A stretch of 64,000 nt of DNA from contig NZ_QHKY01000003.1 in assembly GCF_003194605.1 (NCBI RefSeq), positions 496,001 to 560,000 of the forward strand, written 5' to 3'. Shown piece by piece: positions 44,275-51,733 of this stretch (its first letter is position 1; each line of letters opens with the position of its first letter). This DNA comes from Nocardioides gilvus (GTDB lineage: Bacteria; Actinomycetota; Actinomycetes; Propionibacteriales; Nocardioidaceae). The notes under the pieces were generated by a model. That model saw only the letters and a program-made list of their open reading frames with translations, was not told the DNA's origin and ran no database searches. The translations under genes were made by a program, and so were the position numbers.

Positions 44275-44448
44275 GCCCGCAAGACTCGCCGCGCGGTGAC
44301 CTCTGCCGCTCCGAGGGCGGCTCGAGCCTGTGCGTCACGGTCACCGACGCATCCCTGTGGACTTCCAGCGGCGCTCGCGGGGGCCCGGGGCCGACGCCAG
44401 CGACGCCGTTCCTGCCCCCGATCCCGACACTCTGCCTACGATGAAGGC

Positions 44449-45255
44449 ATGCCCCGCCCCGTAGCGGCCTTCTTCGATCTCGACAAGACGATCATCGCCG
44501 CATCGAGCACCCTTGCCTTCAGCCGTCATTTCCAGTCGGGCGGACTGATCACCAAGCGCGCCATGCTGCGCTCGGCGTACGCGCAGTTCGTCTTCGCCGT
44601 GGGCGGCGCCGACCACGACCAGATGGACAAGTTGCGTGAGTTCCTCTCCGCCCTGGTGACCGGGTGGGACGTGGCCACCGTGCGCGAGATCGTGGCCGAC
44701 ACCCTGCACCACACCGTCGACCCGTTGGTCTACGACGAGGCCGTCACCCTGATCGAGGAGCACCGCGCGGCCGGTCACGACGTCATCATCGTCTCCGCCA
44801 GCGGCACCGAGGTGGTCGATCCGATCGGGACCATGCTGGGGGCGCACGCCGTCGTGGCCACGGAGTTGGAGATCTCCGCGGAGGGCAAGTACACCGGCGA
44901 GATCAAGCGCTATGTCTTCGGCGAGGAGAAGGCGCGCGCGATCCGCAGCCTCGCCGACGAGAAGGGCTACGACCTCGATGAGTGCCACGCCTACAGCGAC
45001 TCGGTCACCGACGTCCCGATGCTCGAGGCAGTCGGTCATCCCTTCGCCGTGAACCCCGACAAGGAGTTGCGCCGGATCGCCGAGGAGAACGGGTGGCCGA
45101 TCCTGGTCTTCACCCGTCCGGTCGGCCTGCGCAGCCGCTCCCTGCCCTCCACGCCCACCCTGGCGGCGCTGGCCGTCGGCGGAGCCGTGGCCGTCGGCGG
45201 ATACGTCTGGGCCAACTCCTGGGCCAACGCACGGCGACGCCCCCCTGCAGTCTGA
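44449..45255 (+). CDS. HAD-IB family phosphatase
   Basis: A 268-residue phosphoserine-phosphatase-like hydrolase. Motif I is FFDLDKTI (nucleophile Asp 10, acid Asp 12), motif II Ser in IIVSASGTEVV, Lys in FGEEKARAI, motif III/IV YSDSVTDVPMLEAVG. The C-terminus has a membrane helix (LAALAVGGAVAVGGYVWA), placing the enzyme at the membrane. It is the HAD-IB member regularly found beside CpaE-like genes in Actinobacteria (Rv3661 type in M. tuberculosis, from memory). Candidate substrates include phospholipid or glycerol phosphates, unproven. The ATG at 44449 has no strong ribosome site. Confidence 0.9.
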   Translation: MPRPVAAFFDLDKTIIAASSTLAFSRHFQSGGLITKRAMLRSAYAQFVFAVGGADHDQMDKLREFLSALVTGWDVATVREIVADTLHHTVDPLVYDEAVTLIEEHRAAGHDVIIVSASGTEVVDPIGTMLGAHAVVATELEISAEGKYTGEIKRYVFGEEKARAIRSLADEKGYDLDECHAYSDSVTDVPMLEAVGHPFAVNPDKELRRIAEENGWPILVFTRPVGLRSRSLPSTPTLAALAVGGAVAVGGYVWANSWANARRRPPAV

Positions 45256-45294
45256 GCACAGCCACGACTGCACCTGCGACCCTGCTCTGCATCC

Positions 45295-45320
45295 GCGCGC
45301 AGGCGCGCGCAGGCGCGCGA
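45295..45320. repeat. Short GC tandem repeat (cgcgcgcagg)
   Basis: The 10-bp unit cgcgcgcagg occurs twice and a third time in part just after the HAD-IB gene. It belongs to a 328-bp stretch without protein genes (45256-45583) that otherwise holds the candidate RNA gene described below. Confidence 0.6.
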
Positions 45321-45352
45321 ATTGCGCCACCGAAACTGTGCGAAGTCAACCC

Positions 45353-45381
45353 TTGATAGTGGCCATGGTTCGGCGTAGACA
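45353..45381 (+). promoter_or_regulatory. Sigma-70-type promoter for candidate RNA
   Basis: TTGATA at 45353-45358 and TAGACA at 45376-45381 are separated by exactly 17 bases, the optimum for vegetative sigma promoters. Nothing protein-coding follows on this strand before the terminator at 45525, so the promoter appears to serve a non-coding transcript starting near 45389. Confidence 0.55.
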
Positions 45382-45388
45382 TGGGTTC

Positions 45389-45556
45389 AGAAGTGAACAG
45401 TGCAGCACGTGAGATCGGGACCCACGCGGCGACCATCCCTTCGAAAGGGCGCTGACCAGGCGGATCCTCCGCAGGTCACAACATGAGACAGCACGCTTGA
45501 TACCCGACCATCACGTGTCAGAGACGGCACCCGGCTCTCGCAGCCGGGTGCCGTTT
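45389..45556 (+). ncRNA. Candidate structured non-coding RNA (about 165 nt)
   Basis: The transcript predicted from the promoter to the terminator folds into nested helices. CACGTGA (45406-45412) pairs with TCACGTG (45511-45517), and just inside TCGGG (45415-45419) pairs with CCCGA (45503-45507), closing a junction. Inside it are CCCTT/AAGGG (45437-45449) and a stem TGACC-GCGGA (from 45453) pairing with TCCGC-GGTCA (to 45478). A strong terminator hairpin ends it. M. tuberculosis carries the 6C-family RNA B11 beside the equivalent genes as I recall, but the C-rich loops of 6C are not evident here, so identity is open. It may alternatively be a long 3' UTR. Confidence 0.5.
45525..45553. terminator. 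Hairpin terminator after candidate RNA
   Basis: Arms CGGCACCCGGCT and AGCCGGGTGCCG pair perfectly over 12 bp around CTCGC and are followed by TTT. It ends the candidate RNA on the plus strand and may also stop transcription of the convergent gene ending at 45584. Confidence 0.85.
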
Positions 45557-45583
45557 GCATGTCCCCACGCGGTCAGGGCCGAC

Positions 45584-46366
45584 TCAGGCAGGCAGGTCGC
45601 CCAGGTCGACGGGCTCGGCGTCACGGCGCGGACGCTTCACCGGCCGCAGCGGGCTCAACTCCATGCCCTTGGCGTACGCCTCGGCGGCGTACAGCGCCCA
45701 GGCGTGGACGCCGCGCTGGGTGGCGGAGGCGTACGCACGCAGGTTGGACTCGTACTGCTCACGCAGGGCCAGGTGGCCGGCCTCGGTCACCATCAGCGAC
45801 TTCGGGTCGACGCCGCGCGAGACGATGACGAGGCGTTCGGCGGCCCGCGCCACGATCCCGTTGTGGGAGGCGAACGGCTTCGCCGTGGCGATGTCGGCGT
45901 GGACCATGGCGGCGACCAGCAGCGCGGGGGCCGCGGTGTCGCTCAGGATCAACTCGGAGACGGTCCGCAGACGCGCCGCCGACGCCGCGTCGCGCGGGCG
46001 CCCCAGCTGTTCGGCGGGCAGCGCGGTGCCGGCAGCCACGGCGTGCAGCCGCGCGAAGGCCTGCAACGGCGACTGCTTCATCAGCGGCACCAACGACAGC
46101 ACCGAGGCGGAGAGCCGCAGCGAGTCCTGGGCGATCTCGTCGCCACCCCCGTCGGCGATCTCCGCGATCGTGGAACGTGAGCCCTCGAGCACTGCGGACG
46201 CGTGGGCGCCGATGGCCAGGGCTTCGGCGGTCGTCTGCGGCTCGGTCTTGCGCAGGCCGCGGTCGCGCAGCATCGCGTCGATACCGTCGCGGGTGGCCGC
46301 GTAGGCCGAGCCGACGCCGTCGAGCGCAACGAGCCACGCGATTCGATCAGTGCTCACGACGCTCAC
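45584..46366 (-). CDS. Fic/DOC-like protein with altered active-site motif
   Basis: A 260-residue protein starting at GTG 46366 (AAGG eight bases upstream). It has the helical layout of Fic proteins, with an inhibitory-helix-like segment GAHASAVLEGSRSTI (compare [ST]xxxE[GN]) at about residues 50-65 and, near 180, a region IATAKPFASHNGIVARAAE in the place of HPFxxGNGRxxR. The catalytic His is Lys and the GNGR core is SHNG-IVAR, so AMP transfer is doubtful. The gene family is conserved beside the HAD-IB/CpaE genes of Actinobacteria. Activity unknown. It diverges from the methyltransferase gene with only 18 bp between starts. Confidence 0.7.
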   Translation of the reverse strand: MSVVSTDRIAWLVALDGVGSAYAATRDGIDAMLRDRGLRKTEPQTTAEALAIGAHASAVLEGSRSTIAEIADGGGDEIAQDSLRLSASVLSLVPLMKQSPLQAFARLHAVAAGTALPAEQLGRPRDAASAARLRTVSELILSDTAAPALLVAAMVHADIATAKPFASHNGIVARAAERLVIVSRGVDPKSLMVTEAGHLALREQYESNLRAYASATQRGVHAWALYAAEAYAKGMELSPLRPVKRPRRDAEPVDLGDLPA

Positions 46367-46384
46367 GCTAGTAGCCTTGCCACC

Positions 46385-47338
46385 ATGGCCAGCGAACGCC
46401 CCCCGGGAGAGACACGCGGCAGCGCCAGCGTGGCAGCTGCCCATCTGCACGGACGCCCGGGCCATCCCCCCGAGGCAGTGAAGTGGTTGGTGCCGGGCAA
46501 CGCCAAGACCGTCCTCGAGTTGGGCGCCGGGATCGGTCGGCTCACCGAGCACCTGGTCGCTGCCGGACACGCCGTGCACGCCGTGGACCGGGATCCCGCG
46601 ATGGTCCAGATCCTGCGGGAGCGGGTGAGCGTCCCGGTCACCGAGGGCACCGTCGAGGACCTGGACCTGGAGCACCGGTCGGTCGACGCGGTGGTCTGCA
46701 GCACCGCATTCACCAGCTTCGACCTCGAGACCGCCCTTCCGGCGATCGCGAAGGCGCTGCGGACCGGCGGCCACCTGAGCGTCGTCTGGCACGAGCGTGA
46801 CGGCAGGATCCCGTGGGTCCGCCGTCTCGGCACCTTCCTCGAAGGACCTCTGGGTGGCCGCGACAACGAGCCGAGCAGCCACTCCATCACCGAACACCTC
46901 CTGGCCTCCCCCCTCTTCAGCTTCGTGGAGGAGGAGACCTACACGGTCTGGCAGGACGTCAACCACGACAACGTGGCCGACCTGGTCCTGTCACGCTCGT
47001 GGGTCGCCGACCTGAGCCCCCAGGCCCGGGAGCAGGCGGTCGCCGAGGTCCGCGCGTTCTACGACGACTACGGTCGCGGCATGGACGGCATGCAGCTGCC
47101 GTACAAGGTCCACTGCGTGCGCACCCAGGTCGTGCACCAACCCGGGCTCTTCGACGACGGCACCGACGCGTTGAAACTGACGTCGGACCAGGCCGACGGC
47201 GAGTCCGAGGCCGACGGAGCCGACGAGGGTGAGGCCGGTGACTCCGGTCGACGCCGCAGGACTCCGTTCCGCTTCGACGAGGACCTCTTCCTCTCCGACG
47301 GCACCGACACCGACATGCTCCTGATCGACTTCCGCTGA
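46385..47338 (+). CDS. Class I SAM-dependent methyltransferase
   Basis: A 317-residue enzyme with motif I TVLELGAGIGRLTEHLVAAG (residues 43-62), acidic VHAVDRDPAM, and VDAVVCSTAFTSFDLETAL with LRTGGHLSVVWHERDGRIPW, a methyltransferase type common in Actinobacteria for small or lipid substrates. The last 70 residues are an acidic low-complexity stretch (DGESEADGADEGEAGD) followed by a conserved-looking end FRFDEDLFLSDGTDTDMLL. The acidic linker suggests a protein or nucleic-acid partner. It diverges from the Fic-like gene and precedes the two-component genes by 38 bp. Confidence 0.83.
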   Translation: MASERPPGETRGSASVAAAHLHGRPGHPPEAVKWLVPGNAKTVLELGAGIGRLTEHLVAAGHAVHAVDRDPAMVQILRERVSVPVTEGTVEDLDLEHRSVDAVVCSTAFTSFDLETALPAIAKALRTGGHLSVVWHERDGRIPWVRRLGTFLEGPLGGRDNEPSSHSITEHLLASPLFSFVEEETYTVWQDVNHDNVADLVLSRSWVADLSPQAREQAVAEVRAFYDDYGRGMDGMQLPYKVHCVRTQVVHQPGLFDDGTDALKLTSDQADGESEADGADEGEAGDSGRRRRTPFRFDEDLFLSDGTDTDMLLIDFR

Positions 47339-47376
47339 GCACGCCCGCGCCGTCACCTCTCGGCTAGCGTCGGCAC

Positions 47377-48489
47377 ATGGACTGGTTGCGGTTGCCTCGG
47401 CGCCCACCTCTGGGCAGCGAGGCCGATCGCGCCACGTTCGCCGCGCTGCACACGATCTCCCAGGCCTCCCCGGCGCTGCGCGAAGGGCTGACCGCCTCCA
47501 GCGCGGAGCGCGCGGTCAAGCACCTGCGTACGCTCCTGGGCACGCCCGCCGTGGCGCTGGCCGACACGGCGGGGATGTTGGTGTGGGACGGCATGGGGCG
47601 CCACCATGCCGCGCAGGTCACCGAACTCATCGCCACCACCCTCGAGCTCGGCGACACCGGCGCCACCACCCTGGAGTGCGACAGACCGGGCTGCCGGCTG
47701 CGTCACGCGATCGCAACACCGTTGGCCATCGAGGACCGGGTCGTCGGGGTGCTGCTCGCGATGTCGCCCGGCCCGACCGCGGGTCTGCTGCTGGCCACCC
47801 ACGAGGTCGCGCTGTGGGTCAGCGGGCAGTTGGAGCTCGCGAACCTCGACGCCGAACGTACGCGGGCGATGGAGGCGGAGGTCAGGGCCCTGCGCGCCCA
47901 GATCAGCCCGCACTTCATCTACAACTCGCTCGGTGCGATCGCCAGCTTCGTGCGTACGGACCCGGACCGGGCCCGCGACCTCTTGCTGGAGTTCGCCGAC
48001 TTCACCCGCTACTCCTTCCGCAGCCACGGCGAGTTCACGACGCTCGCCGAGGAGCTCCGCTCGATCGAGCGCTACCTGATGCTCGAGCAGGCCCGTTTCG
48101 GCGACCGGTTGCAGGTGTCCCTGCGGATCGCGCCCGAGGTGCTGCCGGCCAGCGTGCCGTTCCTCTGCATCCAACCGCTCGTCGAGAACGCCGTACGCCA
48201 CGGGTTGGAGTCGGTCGAGGGGGTCGGTCAGCTCACCATCACCGCCCGCGACCTGGGCCAGGAGTGCGTGGTCGAGGTCGAGGACAACGGGGTCGGCGAG
48301 GACCCCGACCTGGTCCGCCGCGCGCTGGCCGGTGACCGCAGTCTGGACTCCGTCGGTCTCGGAAATGTGGACGCCAGGCTGCGCAATGCCTTCGGGGACG
48401 ACTACGGTCTGGTGGTCGAGACCGCACCGGGCGCTGGCACGAAGGTGATCGTGCGGGTGCCGAAGTTCGCTCCGGGAGTCCATCCATGA
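47377..48489 (+). CDS. LytS-type sensor histidine kinase
   Basis: A 370-residue soluble kinase. Residues 20-160 look like a GAF-type sensor domain with Cys residues in ECDRPGCRLRHAI that could bind a ligand or metal. The His_kinase motif RALRAQISPHFIYNSLGAI (phosphorylated His near 179) is of the LytS/YpdA type, and the ATPase domain has LVENAVRHGLES, VEDNGVGED and GLGNVDARL. No membrane helices, unlike BtsS/LytS, so it senses a cytoplasmic signal. It overlaps its response regulator by 4 bp and lies upstream of two symporter genes, implying control of carboxylate uptake. Confidence 0.92.
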   Translation: MDWLRLPRRPPLGSEADRATFAALHTISQASPALREGLTASSAERAVKHLRTLLGTPAVALADTAGMLVWDGMGRHHAAQVTELIATTLELGDTGATTLECDRPGCRLRHAIATPLAIEDRVVGVLLAMSPGPTAGLLLATHEVALWVSGQLELANLDAERTRAMEAEVRALRAQISPHFIYNSLGAIASFVRTDPDRARDLLLEFADFTRYSFRSHGEFTTLAEELRSIERYLMLEQARFGDRLQVSLRIAPEVLPASVPFLCIQPLVENAVRHGLESVEGVGQLTITARDLGQECVVEVEDNGVGEDPDLVRRALAGDRSLDSVGLGNVDARLRNAFGDDYGLVVETAPGAGTKVIVRVPKFAPGVHP

Positions 48490-49217
48490 ATCAGTCGAGC
48501 GGCCTGCGGGTCCTGGTCGTCGACGACGAGCAGCCGGCCCTCGACGAGCTCTCCTTCCTCCTGCGCCGTGACCCGCGCATCGCCTCGGTGCTGACCAGCG
48601 GGTCGGCGACCGACGCCCTGCGGGTGTTGCGCGAGAACGAGGTCGACGCGGTCTTCCTCGACATCTCGATGCCCGGTCTCAACGGTCTCGAGATGGCGCA
48701 GGTGCTGGCGCGTTTCCGTACGCCGCCGCCCATCGTCTTCGTCACCGCCCACGAGCAGCACGCGGTCGAGGCCTTCGAGCTCGCCGCCGTCGACTACGTG
48801 CTCAAGCCCGTGCGCGAGGCCCGGCTGGCCGAGGCGGTCCGCAGAGTGGTGGAGGGGTCGACCACCCCGGTCTCCGACGCCGACGAGCAGATCCCGGTCG
48901 AGCTCGGTGGTGTCACCCGGTTCGTGAGCCGCCGCGACGTCACTCACGTCGAGGCCCACGGCGACTACGTACGCCTGCACACCGGCGGGGTCTCCCACCT
49001 GCTGCGGGCGCCGTTGTCACAGTTGGAGCAGGACTGGGCAGAGGCCGGCTTCGTCCGGATCCACCGTTCGTTGCTGGTCCAGGTCTCCCACATCGAGGAG
49101 GTCCGGATGGAGCAGGGGCGGTGCACGGTCATGGTGGCGGGCAACGAGCTCACCGTCAGCCGGCGCCACACCAGGGCCCTGCGCGAGTTGCTCGTGAAGC
49201 GTCGCGGCCAGGCATGA
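48486..49217 (+). CDS. LytTR-family response regulator
   Basis: A 243-residue regulator. The receiver domain (residues 8-120) has VVDDEQPAL, the phosphorylated Asp59 in VFLDISMPG, Thr in FVTAHEQ and Lys in VLKPV. The LytTR DNA-binding domain (residues 135-240) shows VTHVEAHGDYVRLHT, FVRIHRSLLVQVSHIEEV and ELTVSRRHTRALREL. It overlaps the kinase gene and the next gene by 4 bp each. It is expected to activate the downstream symporter genes on a carbon-source signal, as LytTR systems do for pyruvate or acetate uptake elsewhere. Confidence 0.93.
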   Translation: MNQSSGLRVLVVDDEQPALDELSFLLRRDPRIASVLTSGSATDALRVLRENEVDAVFLDISMPGLNGLEMAQVLARFRTPPPIVFVTAHEQHAVEAFELAAVDYVLKPVREARLAEAVRRVVEGSTTPVSDADEQIPVELGGVTRFVSRRDVTHVEAHGDYVRLHTGGVSHLLRAPLSQLEQDWAEAGFVRIHRSLLVQVSHIEEVRMEQGRCTVMVAGNELTVSRRHTRALRELLVKRRGQA

Positions 49218-49648
49218 GCCCCGGCTCCGGCGAGCGCCCACCCGAACGGGTCCGGGTCACGGGTCCGCCCCGCCACACGGTGCAGTCGCGTCGCCCCGGC
49301 ACCGGTGACATCGACGAGGGCACCCCGATCGGCGCCATCCTCTTCGGCAGCCTGGTCAGCGAACAACGCCGGCTGGCGATCCTCATCCTGTCGGTCCTCG
49401 GGCTGGTGGTGGTCTCGCTGCCGCTGCTCTTCAGCTCGTACGAGTCACTCGCGCAGATCCGGCTGCTCGGGATCCCGTTGGCCTACCTGCTCCTGTGGGT
49501 CCTGGTGCATCCGCTGCTGATCGGCCTGGGCTGGTTCTACGTGCGCCGCGCAGAGGCCAACGAGGCAGCGTTCGCCGAGCTGGTCGCCGAGGACGAGCCG
49601 GAGGGTGACTGGGACGAGCGCGACTGGGACGAGCGGGAGCGCGGGTGA
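49214..49648 (+). CDS. Small membrane protein next to symporter (DUF485-like role)
   Basis: A 144-residue protein with two membrane helices (LAILILSVLGLVVVSLPLLF and LGIPLAYLLLWVLVHPLLIGL) between a basic, Pro-rich N-terminus and an acidic C-terminus (WDERDWDERERG). Small two-helix proteins of this shape commonly accompany sodium/solute symporters in Actinobacteria and are thought to be accessory subunits. It overlaps both the response-regulator stop and the symporter start by 4 bp, so all are translationally coupled. Confidence 0.8.
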   Translation: MSPGSGERPPERVRVTGPPRHTVQSRRPGTGDIDEGTPIGAILFGSLVSEQRRLAILILSVLGLVVVSLPLLFSSYESLAQIRLLGIPLAYLLLWVLVHPLLIGLGWFYVRRAEANEAAFAELVAEDEPEGDWDERDWDERERG

Positions 49649-51180
49649 TCGAGTCCTGGGCAGCCCTGGTCGGGGTCGTGTCGGTCGTGGTCGCCACGTT
49701 GGCGATCGGCACGTGGTCGCTGCGCTTCTCCCGCACCACGAGCGACTTCCTGGTGGCCTCGCGCAGCGTACGTCCGGCGTTGAACGCCTCCGCGATCTCA
49801 GGGGAGTACATCTCCGCCGCCTCCTTCCTCGGGGTCGCGGGGCTGGTCCTCGTCTTCGGCGCCGAGATGCTCTGGTATCCGGTGGGCTGGACGGCCGGCT
49901 ACCTGGTGCTGCTGGTCCTGGTGGCCGCGCCGCTGCGGCGCTCAGGGGCGTACACGCTGCCGGACTTCGCGGAGGCCCGGTTGGAGTCGCGCACCGTGCG
50001 CGCGCTCTGCTCCCTGCTCGTGGTGGTGGTCGGGTGGCTCTACCTGCTGCCCCAGTTCAGCGGTGCCGGCCTGACCCTGCGGGCCGCTGTCGGGCTGCCG
50101 ACCTGGGTGGGTACGACGGTGGTCGCCCTGGTCGTCCTGGCCGGCGTCGCGGGCGGAGGGATGCGGTCGATCACCTTCGTCCAGGCCTTCCAGTACTGGC
50201 TCAAGCTGACCGCGCTGCTGATCCCGGCGATGGTGCTGCTGGCGGTGTGGGTCGGCGACGGCGCCACCAACCCGGCCGACATCGCGCCGGTGGGGAGTGC
50301 CGCGGGCACGGACACGAGCTGGTCGCTGCCGATCGGTGCGGGCACCCAGGGCCTGTACGCGACGTACTCGCTGATCATCGCCACCTTCCTGGGCACCATG
50401 GGCCTGCCGCACGTGGTGGTGCGCTTCTACACGAACCCTGACGGTCGAGCGGCGCGTCGCACCACGTTGGTGGTGCTGATGATGCTGGCGGCCTTCTACC
50501 TGCTGCCCCCGATCTACGGCGGCCTCGGTCGGGTCTACGCCGACCGCCTCGGCGACCTCGACCAGAGCGACTCGCTGGTCCTCGAGCTGCCCCGCGTGAT
50601 GTTGCCCGGGATCGGCGGGGAGATCCTGACCGGGTTGTTGACCGCCGGCGCCTTCGCGGCCTTCCTCTCGACCGCCTCCGGGCTCACCATCGCCGTCGCG
50701 GGGGTGCTCGGCCAGGACGTGACCGGCCGCCGGTTCGGCCGCGTACGCCTCTCGGGGATCTCAGCCTTCCGGGTCGGCGCCTGCCTGGCGGTGGTGGTGC
50801 CGGCGCTGCTCGCCTTCACGACCCTCGAGGTGGGGGTGGCGCGCATGGTGGGGTTGGCCTTCGCGGTCTCCGCCTCCACCTTCTGCCCTCTGCTGGTGCT
50901 CGGCATCTGGTGGCAGGGGCTGACCGCCCCCGGCGCGGTGGCGGGGCTGCTGGTCGGGGGGATCGGGTCAGGGGTGGCCGTGGTCTGGACGCTGTTCGAA
51001 ATTTCGACGACCGGATGGCCGGCCGTCCTGCTGGGCTCCCCGGCAGCGTGGAGCGTGCCCGCCGCCTTCCTCACCATGGTCGTGGTGAGCCGAGCCACCC
51101 GCGGCCGCACCCCGGCCGGGACGCGTCGTTTCCTCGTACGGCTGCACACCCCGGAGGTCGTGCCGCTCGACCGTGGCTGA
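49645..51180 (+). CDS. Sodium/solute symporter (SSS family)
   Basis: A 511-residue transporter with about thirteen membrane helices. Family features are SDFLVASRSVRPALNASAISGEYISAAS near the N-terminus (the GxYxS-type substrate/sodium region), YTLPDFAEARL, GLPHVVVRFYTNPD and LTAGAFAAFLSTASGLTIA. The GLPHxxxRF motif is typical of acetate/pyruvate ActP/MctC-like members. The GTG at 49645 overlaps the upstream stop. The C-terminal tail is short and basic. The likely substrate is a small carboxylate, inferred from family and from the second symporter downstream. Confidence 0.9.
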   Translation: MIESWAALVGVVSVVVATLAIGTWSLRFSRTTSDFLVASRSVRPALNASAISGEYISAASFLGVAGLVLVFGAEMLWYPVGWTAGYLVLLVLVAAPLRRSGAYTLPDFAEARLESRTVRALCSLLVVVVGWLYLLPQFSGAGLTLRAAVGLPTWVGTTVVALVVLAGVAGGGMRSITFVQAFQYWLKLTALLIPAMVLLAVWVGDGATNPADIAPVGSAAGTDTSWSLPIGAGTQGLYATYSLIIATFLGTMGLPHVVVRFYTNPDGRAARRTTLVVLMMLAAFYLLPPIYGGLGRVYADRLGDLDQSDSLVLELPRVMLPGIGGEILTGLLTAGAFAAFLSTASGLTIAVAGVLGQDVTGRRFGRVRLSGISAFRVGACLAVVVPALLAFTTLEVGVARMVGLAFAVSASTFCPLLVLGIWWQGLTAPGAVAGLLVGGIGSGVAVVWTLFEISTTGWPAVLLGSPAAWSVPAAFLTMVVVSRATRGRTPAGTRRFLVRLHTPEVVPLDRG

Positions 51181-51324
51181 CCGCCGGGCGCGCTGCAGGC
51201 ACCGCTGGGCGACAACTGCTCTCCGCTGACCGCGCCAGGGGTCCGGGACGGGTGCCGATGGGTGTGACCTGCGCCACCGTGGGAGCACGTCACGTCCACC
51301 GACATCGGGCAGGGAGTCCCCCCA

Positions 51325-51732
51325 GTGAGCCAACCCAAGCAGGATCAGGCCGCCAGGCACGATCCGATCTACGACCACCTGGCGGCGAAGGACGAGTTCG
51401 CGCAACTGCGCCACCTCTACCGCCGCTTCATCATCCCGGCCACCGCGGTCTTCATGGGCTGGTACGCCCTGTACGTGGTGATGTCGATGTTCGCCTCCGA
51501 CTTCATGAACCACGTGCTCTTCGCCAACATCAACGTCGCGCTGATCTTCGGACTGCTGCAGTTCGTCAGCACGTTCGGGATCGCGTTCCTCTACAGCCGC
51601 TACTCGACCACCCACCTGGACCCGCTGGCCAAGCAGCTGGCCCGGGAGTACGACGCCGAGCTGCTGGACCGCGCCGCGGTGGCTGCTGGCAACACCACGC
51701 CCGGCACCACGCCCGTCACCGAGGAGAACTGA
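51325..51732 (+). CDS. DUF485 membrane protein
   Basis: A 135-residue two-helix protein starting at GTG 51325. The DUF485 signature is visible: EFAQLRHLYRRFIIPATAVFMGWYALYVVMS and a second helix with FLYSRYSTTHLDPLAKQL. DUF485 proteins (YjcH type) are encoded directly before acetate permeases and are thought to assist them. It ends one base before actP-like ATG. The 144-bp gap from the upstream symporter may contain a separate promoter. Confidence 0.9.
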   Translation: MSQPKQDQAARHDPIYDHLAAKDEFAQLRHLYRRFIIPATAVFMGWYALYVVMSMFASDFMNHVLFANINVALIFGLLQFVSTFGIAFLYSRYSTTHLDPLAKQLAREYDAELLDRAAVAAGNTTPGTTPVTEEN

Positions 51733-51733
51733 C

